Assembly: GCA_019054805.1 (NCBI GenBank)
Contig: JAHQIY010000006.1
Span: 4,030,001 to 4,094,000 of the forward strand
Direction: 5' to 3'
DNA: 64,000 nucleotides
From: Brachionus manjavacas
Taxonomy: Eukaryota; Rotifera; Eurotatoria; Ploima; Brachionidae
The notes under the pieces are model-generated. The model was not told where the DNA came from and made no database searches. It was given only the letters and a program-made list of their open reading frames with translations. Both the position numbers and the translations under genes were made by a program. Positions 36,201 to 48,330 of this stretch are shown here, in pieces. Positions within the stretch are counted from its first letter, which is position 1, and the number at the start of each line of letters is the position of its first letter.

Positions 36201-39200
36201 GGCAATGGTGGTCAGCTAATGAACGAGTACGAAATTGAAAATCAGTGCAAAGTGATCAGGGTGCCGGTGTTGATGCGGGACAGTGGTCGGCCGCCTCTCA
36301 GTGGCATCAATTATTTGAGTGTCACAATCGGAGATGTGAATGACAATTTGCACTATTCGGGCATAAAAAAAATAGTTGTCTACGACTACAAGGGAAGTGT
36401 GTCCAAGCGTGTGAACATGATTGGTAATGTTTATGCAGAGGACAAAGATGACTGGGACGCTGCGGACAAACAATTTAAATTTGTGCCTCAGACCGACGAT
36501 TTGATCCGCACCTATTTTGATCTAGTCGAAAATGTCAACGATCTAAAGTACAGTGAACATTTTAGTTTGCCCGGGTCGATTATTCTAAAGGCCGGTGTGC
36601 CGCCAGGCGACTATCAATTCACAGTGAGTGTCAAAGATTTGACCAGGCCCAAATACGAAGCGCAAATGGCCTCTGTTTACGTTAGTGTTAAAAAATTAAG
36701 CGAAGATTTGGTCAAGAATAGTGGTTCGTTTCGCTTGAGTGGCCTCGGAGTAGAGCGCTACGTTGAGACTAGATATTCGCGCGATGGCAACTCGTTTTTG
36801 TCCCAAATACAAGCCTATTTGGCTGAGGACGTTTTTAACTTGGCATCCGTAGACAATTTGATTTTTTTTAGTCTCATGACTCACAAACACAACTCGGCCA
36901 CAGTTGACTTTAGATATTCAGCACACGGCTCGCCCGTATTCACTGCACAAAAGCTAAACGGTCTTCTAGCTCACAATCGCAAGCATTTCGAGCACTTTTT
37001 GCTGCAGCTACATCCGAACATTAGACTGGCGACGGTGGGCATTGACGAGTGCGCCGAATCCGAGCGCAAATGCAAAGACTCGGGCTGTCACAGTCGAACA
37101 GTCTATTCGAACAGGGCAGCGCTGGTGAACGCCAACGAGACCAGTTTGGTTGGCGTGCACGCCGTCGAAGAGTACGAGTGTGTGTGCAAATCGCTGCAGG
37201 GCTATTCGTTTGAGTCGATGATCGCTCGATCGTGTTCGGATCCCAATTATTGTCTGAACGGGGGCATGTGCATCAAATCGGGCTCGGTTCAAAAATGCCA
37301 GTGTCCGCGAGGCTTCGACGGTCCACGCTGCCAAAAAACAATGCGAAGTTTTAACAGCAGCGGCGGCTTTGCCTGGTTGCCCTCGCTGCCCCAGTGTCAA
37401 CATCTAGCGCTCTCGTTCGAGTTCATTACATCGAACAGCCAAGGCATGCTCTTCTACAACGGGCCCATAAACAACCATCAAAGCAACGAGCCCACCAACC
37501 CCAATCGCTACCAGCAAGACTTCGTTGCTCTGCAATTGGACAGAGGCCGGCTTGTTTTTCAAATAAAACAAGGCCTACACGGCAAAACTCATTCGTATCT
37601 GTTGAACAATTACAATCGAAGTCTTAACGATGAAAATTGGCACCGAGTGGACATTTACAAGACGGGCTTCAAGTACCGAATCACCGTCGATCGATGCTTG
37701 CACACACATGCCAATCTTTTCGAGTCATCATCATCGCCACCATCATCATCATCATCATCATCTTCATTTGACACATCATTTGACACGTCATTTGGCAAAG
37801 TGGCGCACAAATCAAGCACTAGTCAAACATTGGTGTTTGTGAATGGATGCGAGCACGAACTTCAAGTTCAAATACACGATTTGTTCATCAATTCAAATCA
37901 GTACTATCCGCTGCAAATTGGTGGCCTATACGACAAGAACAGTGTGCCCAAGACACTTGACTACAAAGGCAATTTTGTCGGCTGTGTGAGAAATTTTAAA
38001 GTAAATGGCGAATTGTACGATCTACAAATTGACACGCATCGAGTCCAAGGATTTCACTTGAACAGCGCTGGCGATTGTGCTCGCGCTGACCGACACTGCA
38101 GCATAATGAACTCGACCAACTATTGTCTGAATGGCATTTGTGATGCAAATTTTAGGCGATCGGAATGCATTTGCAAGCCCGGATACCGAGGCGCTCAATG
38201 CGAACTTAAAACACTGGCGTTCGATTTTCAAACACCGGGCATTAACAAACGCGCTGGCAGCTATCTCAAGTACAGATATGTGTACAAAAGTGATGGCCGC
38301 AACTCGGCCTATGACGTCTATCTAAAGCAACACACCAAAATTCAATTGTTGTTCAGAACCAGAGAGAATACGACGGACAGGGCGCAAACTTTGTTTCAAA
38401 TAACTTCGCCCAATCGGGCCCAGTATGTCTACTTGGAAATAGTGAACAATGTGGTTCAGTTCAGGTTCGACATTGGTGGCGGAGAGAGCACTGTTTCGAT
38501 TCAAAGTGTCAAAGTAAATGACGGAAAGTGGCACTTTGTCAAAGCGCACCGATACGGCCGTGAGGCTAGTATTGTGCTTGACGACGGCGAAGGCCTCAAC
38601 ATGAACTATACATTCGGCTTGCCCAATGGTGCCCAAGAGATGGACGTCGACAGAGATTCGATATTTTTGGGCGCCAAAGTTGTGCAAATTAAAGTGAGTG
38701 GCTACGAAATATCACGTGACTATCACGACAGTTGTATGATGGACGTTCGTTTCGATGGCAAGCCATTGCCCTACTTGGCCATCGAAGAACAAGAGTACGA
38801 GGATATTGCCATTAAAATGGAGTCGGTCAATGTCAATGATGGCTGCAAGAGCGAGGACTATTGTAAGGGCATATTTTGTCCATCTAATCAAAAGTGTGTG
38901 GACAAGTGGCGACTGGGCGAATGCCAGTGTCCCAAGGGACAGTTTTTGAATGGTACCAAATGTCACAGTTTGAACGATTGTCAACTGTGCTACCATCAAG
39001 GAACAAAATATTGTGAAAAATATGACAACAATCAAATAATTGCGTACGAAAACTTCCAAAATGGTTACCATGAACCAGGTTCCAAGTCGGCCGTTGGCAA
39101 CTATCCGCCCGACAATTGGTACATAGCTAGAGAACTGGGTGTTGAAAGCAAAGAGGCAAACAAAATTTGGAGAGTTTCGGATGACGAGAGCTTGGAAGCG

Positions 39201-40685
39201 TCGGCGTTTAGATGTGTGTGCAAAAAGGGCTTTTTCGGACAGTATTGTAATGCCCAAGCGAGCCGCAGAGCTGCTGTGTTCATTAGTCCTGAAGCTATTT
39301 CCATCATTGTTCTATGCATCATTATGAGCTTGTGTGAGTATTTAATTTATCAAGATATTATTTTTAAAATATGATTTTTCTAATTTTTTTTCTTTTGCTT
39401 ATTAGTCTTGATATTAGCTTTTATTGTGTACGCTCGCACCAAGTCTCCGACACCTAAGCATTACATGTTAGGCGTCGATCCTCATGACGAAGTAAGAGAG
39501 ACAATTATCAATTATGTCGAAGAAGGATGTCCTGATGTTGATCAAGTAAATTTTTATTTTTGTTAGCATAAAATTTTTGAACAATTAGTAAAGACCAAAA
39601 ATTAAATAAAATAAAAGTTAATAGAATTTTTTATTTTTTATGAAATGTAAATAATCATTTAGAAATTTTGTTTTTAAAAATCAAAAATATGGTATAGTTT
39701 AATTTTCCTAAATAAGTTTTCTTTCTTAAGTTTTTATTGCACATTTCAAATAGATCAAATAAATATTCACCATCATTTTCCCAACAACTAAATTTCAAAT
39801 ACGAAGCTTAGCATTTGGAATTTTTTTATTTAAAAATTGATTTTTAACAAATAATTATTTTCATTATTGCTATTTATTGATTTAAGTCTCTGAGGCAATT
39901 CCAAACAAATTAATAATAAATCCTAAGTCAAGTCCAAGTTCGGACTTTTTTTTTTTTAATTTCATACTCTGGACTTGGACTTTAATTTGTGATTTTATGG
40001 AACAACTCTGATTTTAACATTAGAGATAAATTAATGAGTATCGTTTTTTTTCCTTTTACTCCAAATTAAATATTAAATATTCTTAATGATCAAAAATTTT
40101 TGGTTTTTTCCATTTCTTCAAGACTAAAAAAATAATTCTATGATAAATTATTTTAAGAGTTCGTATGATATAACACGATTGGCCAAACCACTGGACCCAA
40201 CTGGTTCTATGTCCTCTCATCCGTTGGTTAACAATTCGCTCAATATTTCGGATGGATCAACAGCAGTTGATGGCGATTTTCCTCCTGCTATACCAAGACA
40301 AAGACCACCACTACAAGAGATGAACTACATTCGAAGAGATGTTCCGCCTGTGACGCACATCACAGGCTTAAAAGCCCAAAGACCGCAAAACAACGAAGTT
40401 GGAGATTTTATCAATACAAAACTAAGAGAAATCGACAATGATCCTGTACAGCCACCCTATGATAGCCTGCAAGAGTATGCCTATGAGGGCGAGGGTAGTA
40501 TCTACGGATCAACACTAAGTGCTCTTGAAATAAATAAGTTAGATGACTCGGCTTTAATAAAAGGAAAAAAAGAAGATAATTTAGATTCTGATTTGGAGCA
40601 AATGAAAAATTGGGGTCCTAAATTTAGTAAAATATCAACTATCTATGGTTTAGTATCCGATGAAGAAACGAATGAAGAAAAATGA
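30297..40685 (+). CDS. CadN: Neural-cadherin-type classical (type III) cadherin
   Basis: Exons 30297-39333, 39406-39545 and 40158-40685 (9705 nt, 3234 residues). It has a signal peptide (1-19) and a prodomain ending at a furin-type RQKR near residue 250. At least fourteen cadherin-repeat linkers follow up to about residue 2130 (DVNDEPP, DYNDNSP, DINDHAP, DSNDNMP, DTNDNAP, DVNDNPP, DANDQAP and others). Then come EGF (about 2313-2346), LamG (2351-2595), EGF (2596-2637), LamG (2638-2850), Cys-rich/EGF modules to about 2988, and a transmembrane helix from about 2993 that crosses the first splice junction. The tail has the p120-catenin-type DEVRETIINYVEEG and the beta-catenin-binding PPYDSLQEYAYEGEGSIYGS, ending KNWGPKFSKISTIYG. 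This architecture is that of Drosophila CadN, a calcium-dependent homophilic adhesion protein linked to actin through catenins. The first exon is 9 kb without an intron and relatively GC-rich. Confidence 0.95.
36126..36215 (+). repeat. Coding minisatellite in the cadherin (His/Gly/Ser/Asp tract)
   Basis: About six imperfect 12-15 bp units of the type CATGGTGATGGTAGT encode a GSHGDGSHGDSSHGDG-type tract inside a cadherin repeat near residues 1943-1975. The neighbouring exon sequence is not repetitive. Confidence 0.85.
37722..37794 (+). repeat. Coding (TCA)n and 12 bp repeats in LamG1 of the cadherin
   Basis: A TCA run encodes a Ser tract (near residues 2476-2491), followed by three 12 bp units TTTGACAC(A/G)TCA encoding FDTS. 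It is an insertion in a surface loop of the first LamG domain. Confidence 0.8.
39546..40157. other. Second intron of the cadherin gene
   Basis: 612 bp, GTAAAT...TTTTAAG, between the juxtamembrane exon (ending VDQ) and the catenin-binding exon (starting SSYDITRL). The acceptor was chosen because an earlier AG would read into a stop. Confidence 0.75.
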
Positions 40686-40916
40686 ATTCATTTGTGTCAA
40701 CGATCAACAAGTCAACACCGATTATTCAAATACCTCGGCTCTTCTTTTCTTTTTCATTTTTGTTATAATTATGAATAATTTTTGTGTAAATTTTATCGAA
40801 TTTTAAAAAATGTTTCTGTTCAATTTAGAAGTGTTAAACGTCTTTTTACAATTTTTCTTTTTACATTTTTTTAAAATTAGAATTTGTAATTTACTTATTA
40901 TCATTAAATTATATTC

Positions 40917-40922
40917 AATAAA
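40917..40922 (+). terminator. Poly(A) signal of the cadherin gene
   Basis: AATAAA lies 232 nt after the cadherin stop, in AT-rich 3' sequence. Confidence 0.5.
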
Positions 40923-40987
40923 AAATATCTTAATATTTCTGTTTTTGTAAGATAAAAATTAAAAAAAAATGCGGTGTAGAAGATCAA

Positions 40988-41095
40988 CTCGATGCAGTTA
41001 CCTCTGTGTCAGACTGGAACCGTTGCTCAAAAAGCTACTAGTAAAGAAGATGAGTGCCTCTCTCATTATTATTCTGTTTGATAGATAGGGAAATT
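40988..41095 (+). repeat. Dispersed repeat family B, copy 2
   Basis: Partner of 18097-18190 in the same orientation. It is preceded by GCGGTGTAGAAGATCAA and followed by AT-rich sequence. It has an extra GCTCAAAAAGCTACTAG-like segment compared with copy 1. Confidence 0.6.
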
Positions 41096-41099
41096 GTTT

Positions 41100-42785
41100 C
41101 GATAAAAATTATGTTGACTCTCTATTCAATGAATAAATAGAGAGAAGTTTTCAACTAATGTTGAATACAAAAACCAAAGAAAATAAATAATTAAATAATT
41201 TTCTCTTTTGAAAAGTTAATATGTATCAAAAAATATATTTTAAAATGATTGATAGAGAAAAAAAATAATAGCAAAGTTAATTGACAAAAATAAAGACCTC
41301 AATACATATAAACTAAATAGAAAAAAATTCTTAGTTCGCTTTCTTCTTGATAAAATCTCATTACTATTCTGGCAATATTGGAATTACAATTTTTTCCAAA
41401 AAAGCATCCTAATGTTTAATATAAAACATCTGTTTAAAATGAAATCTTTTTTTTTCTATTTTAAATCAATAGAGTGATGCAATATTTTTTTAAATGATTT
41501 CAATCAATAGACCCCTTTTTTTAGCTTTATTTATTTTTAAATCATTAAACAAAAAAATAACTAGTTATATGATTAATTTTTTTCAAATTATCAAATAAAA
41601 ATTCATATCTTTAATTTAATTCATCATTTCATTTCAATATCTTTTCTGTTAGCTATTACTTTTTTGTGTTCGAAATTTTTTAATTAATTTTTCTGTTTTT
41701 TTAGCTTGACTCAAAAATTAATGTCGACCATTTTCTATCACTGATATTTATTTGAAACTGCATCAATTAAAAAATAAAAATATTTTTTTTTAAAATAGAC
41801 GAAGAAAAAAGACTGAAAATAATTTTTTATCTTATTAGCTTATGGAAAGAGAGGGATATAACTTGCTTATAAAGAAAAAACATGTTTATGTGTGTGTGTG
41901 TTGAAATTTTGCAGCGTGAAACTAAAATCGTTTTATAAAATAATTTCACGATTAATTTTAGATTTTTGTAAACAATATCTATCAAGCTTTGTCATTTGAA
42001 TACAGCATTTTGAATTTTATTTTCTTCTATTTTTTAGATCATAAAAATATCTATTTTAATTTCGGATTGAAAATGAGCTTATTTTAAATACTAAAAATAT
42101 TTTTGTGCCCTTTTCGGAAAAGGGCACAAAAAACAGAATATTCTCCTTACTAAAGCTTATTAGTAAGGAGAATATTCTGTCCTTTTCTTGGTAAGTAGAA
42201 ATTATTGTTTTGTGCGTCCTTTGGTCCTTTATTTAGTTTTACAGAGAAAATTTTGTTATAATGTTCCAAGACGTTAATGACGTTTACGATGAGCTTTTTC
42301 GTTTCTGGAATAAACAAGTGGGATAGAAAAACGGGGTCCAGGGAAGACCCCTGGTTTCATGGAATCGGCTCAATTTAAATAAGAGAGAAGTTTTTTTTAA
42401 TTTGTTTTATTAGCCAGAAACAATATTAATATATTACTAAGAGAATGATACAAAAGGATATAAAAGGACAGAATATTATGATTATCGAGAAAAAGACGCA
42501 ATGGCTCAAAGAATATTAAGCTTTAAAAACACGCTCATTGTCAATTGCTCATTTTAATTTCATTTTATTTTAATTTTTTTTAATTAGCCACAGTTACAAT
42601 ATTATTCATAAAGTCATTATATACATTTAATTAAGTTTTTTATTTTATTTAATTGTAATTTAGAATTTTAACATCGTCGTTTGTATATTTAAAATATTTT
42701 TTTTTAGTTTTATAATACAAAAGTGAGTCAAAATAAAAACGGTTGCTTTTTTTTAATTATTGGTAAAAAAGAAATCGAAAAAAAG
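41100..42785. other. Intergenic DNA between cadherin and XPB 3' ends
   Basis: Convergent 3' ends. Apart from the foldback cluster at 42101-42477 nothing is recognised. A (TG)n run is at about 41890-41900. Confidence 0.5.
42101..42477. repeat. Cluster of perfect hairpins and inverted repeats (foldback/MITE-like)
   Basis: Hairpin 1: 15 bp arms 42101-42115 and 42117-42131 (TTTTGTGCCCTTTTC). Hairpin 2: 21 bp perfect arms 42133-42153 and 42160-42180 (ACAGAATATTCTCCTTACTAA), loop 6 nt. In addition AATATTCTGTCCTTTT at 42171-42186 is inverted perfectly at 42462-42477, bounding a 307 bp segment with a GC-rich core (GGGGTCCAGGGAAGACCCCTGG). Elements with such ends are typical of MITEs, and the stems also recall Helitron 3' hairpins. 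Confidence 0.75.
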
Positions 42786-45304
42786 TTATCGGAGAAATTT
42801 CTTGAAAAGAGGATGTCTGTTCTTTTCTTTGGACGATTGACTACGTCTAACTTCAGCATACATTCCTTCATCTCCACCAGAAAGCGAACTTAAAGTGGCT
42901 TGAGAGCGGAATATTTGCGAGCCCGCAGTCGATTTCACATTGCTTGGCATGTCTTCTTCATCAGCTGCCGTTTCACTTGCCGCAAGAACTTTCTGCAACA
43001 AATCCTGCTGTTCTTCTTTTTTGGAATAGAATAAATTCTCATTTTCCAGATTACCGAGTCGGTTTATGACTTTGTAGCTATAGCCCTGATTGATCAAAAA
43101 GCGCTGTCTCTTAGCAGCTAAAAAAATATTCAAAAAAATTTTTTTTGAAAAAAGTTAACTTACAATAATACATCTCCATGGTATCATTGGATACTAAAGT
43201 ATAAAAAAAAGCATTAAAGTCTTCTCCATTTGAGTCCTTTTTAGCTCTGAGAATACGACCTAGACGCTGTGCTTCTTGTCTCCGCGAACCACCATGACTC
43301 GATATTTGAATCAAAACATTGGCATCAGGCAAATCAAAGGAAGTATCGGCAACTTTGGATACAAAAATACAATTTACTTTTGGGTTATGCTGAAAATTTT
43401 GCAAAATTTGCAAGCGTTCATTTTGACTTGTGGGACCATAGATATACGGACATCCTAATTTTATTGCATAGTGAATCAACGCAAAGACATTGTCCGAAAA
43501 AACAATTATTTTATCGTTTCTGGTCTCATGTAACTTGATTAAATATTGACAGATTCTAAACTTGTTTGGGTTCATGATAAAAAGCAAAGACTTTTTTCTA
43601 GATCTGTTGATTAGGTATTCTCGGTAAAATTGCGGAGTCATTGGACACCACACTTCACAGCATTGAACTTTGGCCAAAAAGCCTCTATTTTGCAATTCCA
43701 TCCAATTGGCTTCATAAAGCTTAGGACCGATCAAAAAATTAAGATCGGTGATCTTATCGTCCTCTCGGACCAAAGTGGCAGTGAGACCTAGCTTACACTG
43801 TGCTGAAACTATGGTCAAAACTCTTCTGAACATTTTGGCAGGTATGGTGTGTACTTCATCGAGCAGCATCAAACCCCATTCTTGACCCTTTAGCCAGTCC
43901 ATTACTTTCTCGGCTTCATACGACCTCTTTGTTGTAATTGTTATCATAGAATATGTGGTAATTAATATTTTTGAGCCTATCGGCTTATCTTTGGCCTCAT
44001 GAGTAAAGCGACAAATTATGTTATCATCAGCTGTAGACCAAGTTTTAAATTGTTGCTTCCACTGTTCGACTGATACACTTGAATTACAGAGAACCAGCGC
44101 ACGTTTGTTAACTGTACAAGCAGTAGTTACTCCGACCAATGTTTTACCAGCACCACAAGGTAAAACGATAATTCCACTTCTTGCACGACCATTACCAAAC
44201 ATTTTGCGCAACGCCTTTTCCTGATAAGGTCGCAGAGTTGCGTTAGGACGCAGAGCTATGTCAATATTGGGAATATTGGGATCGTTTTTGAAGTCGTATT
44301 CAGCCAACAATGGATAGTCGATTTCTTGGCATCTTTTTTGTAAATTTTCAATTTCTTCCTTTTTTATTTCAAACGAATAAACTTTTTGCTTAGAACTAAT
44401 AGCTACTTCGTCCTGGTCCATTTTGTCGTAAAACTCGAACATGTCATTTGCATTTGTTTCGCGTCCAGTTTCTTTGACTAAAAACTGGTCAAAATTTATT
44501 TGACTTCCTTCTCCATTAACATCTTGATGAATGATTATATTTTTGATTACAGGATCGCTAAGAATAATTTTAACTACATCCTTTACAACAAAAACATGGA
44601 AAAAAATTTTCAAAATATTTTATTTTATTAAAGAAATAAAAGCTACCTCATGCCTTGTTTCTACAAAGTAGCGGTTTTCTTTGAGGACCAATTTTACTTT
44701 TCCGTAAGTCAACGTTGAATCTTTGATAAATTTCACAACACTTTCAGGTATACTTGTTTTGCTCAAGCGTTTTAGGTACTCGATTATATCGGCTGTTTGC
44801 AGGCCGACAGAGACTGCCGCGTAAAGCGAATAAGATGATAATTTGTATTCATGAATAAATTCTGGTCGACACACTGGTTCTGATATAGTTATCAAAAAGT
44901 CTTGGGCATGCTTGTAAACAGGTGAAAATGATTCTAAAAAAATGTGGCCATCTGGTGTCTTAATAAACAAAATAAAAGTTTTTAAAAAGTTAATTTGAAT
45001 TTAATTTACGATCCAAATTGGACGATTTTGATGGTCGTTTTTTAATTCGAGATTTTTGCTAAAATCTTTAGCTCCGAATTCATCTTCATCTTTATATTCT
45101 GAGAACTGATTTCTGGCTGATTTTGGCACTAAATCATTGCCTTTTAAAAATATTTTTTGTTAATTATTAGTGACAATTATTTTATGGGAAAATTTTAAAA
45201 TATTTTACTAATTACTAAGGTTATTTTTTCAATTATTTTGTAAGCTCAATTTATATATATATATAAATAAATATCATACCAAATTTATCATCATGGTCGT
45301 CCAT
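42786..45304 (-). CDS. ERCC3: TFIIH DNA helicase subunit XPB
   Basis: Five exons: 45304-45280, 45140-45010, 44958-44647, 44580-43164 and 43117-42786; 2217 nt, 738 residues (human XPB 782). Introns are 46-139 bp. The N-terminal damage-recognition region reads [36 protein letters not shown] and [14 protein letters not shown]. The SF2 helicase core has Walker [12 protein letters not shown] (about residues 296-306), the DEVH box in [11 protein letters not shown] (about 397), the XPB-specific RED motif in ATLVREDDK, and motif [16 protein letters not shown]. The C-terminus has [15 protein letters not shown] and a Ser-rich tail. XPB is an ATP-driven 3'-5' translocase that opens promoters with RNA polymerase II and DNA lesions in nucleotide excision repair. 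All key motifs are intact. Start at 45304 gives MDDHDDKFG..., shorter than the human basic N-terminus. Confidence 0.95.
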
Positions 45305-48300
45305 TTTAAATTGAAAATTTTCTATTGATGCAATCAAATGTGAAAAAATATTAATAGAAAATTTTGAATACTAATTTAATTTCTCATAAAAAGATATATT
45401 ACAAAATTAAAGGTGTCGTCAAAACAAACTAAACTTTTAATTCAAAGCTTTTTACTCTTTGAGAAACCAAAATGCTTAAGTAAGAAATCAATAAGTTACA
45501 TAATGAGTTTTATCTAGATTCCTAAAAATATTCCTTAAATCATTTGGCATTTTATTCAGATGAAAATTGTCAGAAAAATCTAGCAATTAAAATTTTCTTG
45601 TTGCCGAGTTTTAGAACTTTTTTTGGTCTAAATTTTTTTTCATTTTATTTTAAGTATTCAAGAATATAAAAATTAAGTTTATAATTTCTATCTAGTTTAT
45701 TACATAAAGTTTATTAGAAAATAAAATTGTAAATTAGTCTATTTTTTTAGTCTATTTATTTTCTGTTTATATAAATATAAAAGAATATATGGCATAATTT
45801 TTAAAATAATATTTTCTTAGATTGAGCAGAAATCTTCATTGAAAAATAAAACTAATGTAGTAGCAACGATAAAAACATTGAATTCAAAAAAACTAGCACA
45901 CATGTGTCTTGGCTAAACTCGGCAATTTTTTAATTTGTTTAATTTTAGTTCTAATTTGCTAATATTTGAATTCAGTGTTGCTATCATGGACACTTTTATT
46001 GCAAATAATTGAGACATCAAATTTTGGTTTTGTGAAAAAATAATTGATAAAAGAGCTACAGGTAAGCATTATTAATATTTAAATATTTCAAATTAAATTT
46101 GACGCAAAATGTTAGCATTGTAGAAATTTCTCAATTTTAGCATTTGAATATTTTTTTTATCAAATTTTCAACTTTATTCAACTAATTCTAATTATTATAA
46201 TTTAAACCGCAACTAAAGTCAATTAGACGTTTTTTTACCAAGGTGTTCATTGGACCGCAAATTACCAAATTAATAAACGATGCCAAGAGCGTTTAAAAAC
46301 AACCACGCTTTTTTGCCAATTTCAACCAAATTGGCAATCGAATCAAATTTTATAATAACCATCTAAATAATGTATGCTTTTTGTTGTTGTGTTTAGACTA
46401 ACAAAAAAAAGGGGTATATAGAGGAGACTTAATTTTTAAACTAGTTTTTTATTAGTGTTAGCTCGAATTTAAGTTCAATATTTTGAATATATTTCTAGGC
46501 CATGCTTATTCCTATTTTTTAAAATACCATTATTTGGGTTATTTGTGCTAGTTGAAAATTTTTAATAGTTTTCTACAAAAAAATTTCGACTTTGATACTT
46601 TAAAAAAGCATTTTCCGCTTTAACAAAAAAAAGATCTATCAGTCAGTTAAAGAGCTTTACCTTTTTACAAAAAAAAGTTCCAATTATTTCTAAATAGTTT
46701 ATAATCTTCAAATTCCATCAAATAAAATTCTAATAAGTTTTCTTCTTGACCTTAAAATTTCGTTTAGTTCGGCCTTAATCACGTTTATTTTACTTGATTA
46801 AGAAAAAAATTACAAATAGCCCCCGCCAGAACATTGTATCGAATTTTAGCCCGGCTAAAACATTTAAAAAATATATCCTAAAATTAGTTCATTATGATTC
46901 AACTCAATTAATAGCTCTATTGCCGACATCTGGCACTTGGATCTCCGCATGTGTCCATTCTTTTACAAACACTTAACTAAACATAATTTCAACTTGAAAA
47001 TTGATTATTTTAATTTTTGAATTTATTTTCAACATTGTAAACTAAACATCAATCAATACCATTAACATCGGATATTTTCCATATGGATTTTTTTTAAATT
47101 GAGTTTTATTTTTATGTTATATGAACATTAGATATATTCCAGTCTAATTATTAATCCTTATTCGCTCAGAGAGGTTAACGAATATGTTTATTTATTTATT
47201 TTCAAATCTCTAAATTAGGTCTTAACAAAAATTTAGTCATCTCGAAGGGACGCACTATTTTTTTTTTAATTTTTGAATATTAATTAAAATAAATCTCGAA
47301 GCCTCTTATATCCCATAATAATTCCATCAGTATTCATTATTTTTTGTAAAGTAACTTAATTTCTAGCTCAAATAATTAGACAATCTAAAAATATTATATT
47401 CAAAATCAATAAATAAACAAACGTTTTTTAGTTTTTGAGCAAATGTAGGCACACGGTGAGCGGGGAATGAACACGAGACTTGGATGATGTAGAAATATTT
47501 CACAATTTTGTCACAGGTCTAAGTAATCGCATTAAGAAATAGATTTTTAAACTTTTATTAAAACTAAAATTTATCTAATTTTTTAAGAGATTATTTTGGA
47601 GTAAAATATTTACAATGCAACAAGTTGTTTCTAAGCAAATTGGCAAAGTGAGCAGATTTTTTTGGATTTTTGCTAAAATGCAATTAAGCATTATTTAAAA
47701 AAAAGCTAAACGTTATAGAGCCTAAATGCGTGTGTATGTGCTTAGAGTAATGACATAGCCGATAGGTTATAATAAATGTTAAATATTAGGTTGGAAAAAA
47801 AAGTTTTTTCAAAATATTTATGCCTCAAATTATCATAATATTTTCATATATTAATAGACTTAACCAAGATGGTAATCACTGCTGTTTCTACTTTGCTATT
47901 TTTATAAGCTTTTTCATTTTTTCTAATTTCGCAATCTAAAATTTAGAATACCGGTATTTGCTCTACCGGTCCCGAGCCTCCCGAAAATTATAATATTCAA
48001 ATCGATCTCTCTCTCTCTCTCTTTCTTCGTCTCTCGTTCTCTGTTCAAATCTTTGCCTTACATAGTTGTGTACACACATGGTTGTTAATTTTACGAAAGT
48101 TTTCTACAGGCCACAAAATTTGGAAAAATTTGAAATAAATTATTTTAATTATATCTACAAATTTATTCTACTTTCTCGATAGATTCTTTATTATTATTAA
48201 CTTGGCGAACCTTTATTGTAGTTTTTGATTCGAGTTGTTTTTATTTCGAACCAACACACAGAGCTTGTATGTCCAAAAACCGGGCCTGATCGACATAGAA

Positions 48301-48330
48301 TGAGCTTGTTGAGAGTGCACAGATTCTAGA
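45305..48330. other. Intergenic DNA upstream of XPB and TENT4
   Basis: 3 kb, AT-rich, with no coding exon recognised. A (CT)n run lies at about 48006-48023, some 300 bp before the next ORF. It probably contains both divergent promoters. Confidence 0.5.

Noticed and set aside
31302-39327. Many 60-240 codon ORFs antisense or in other frames of the cadherin exon
   Set aside because: Shadow frames of a long GC-richer coding exon; compositions follow the reverse of the cadherin codons.
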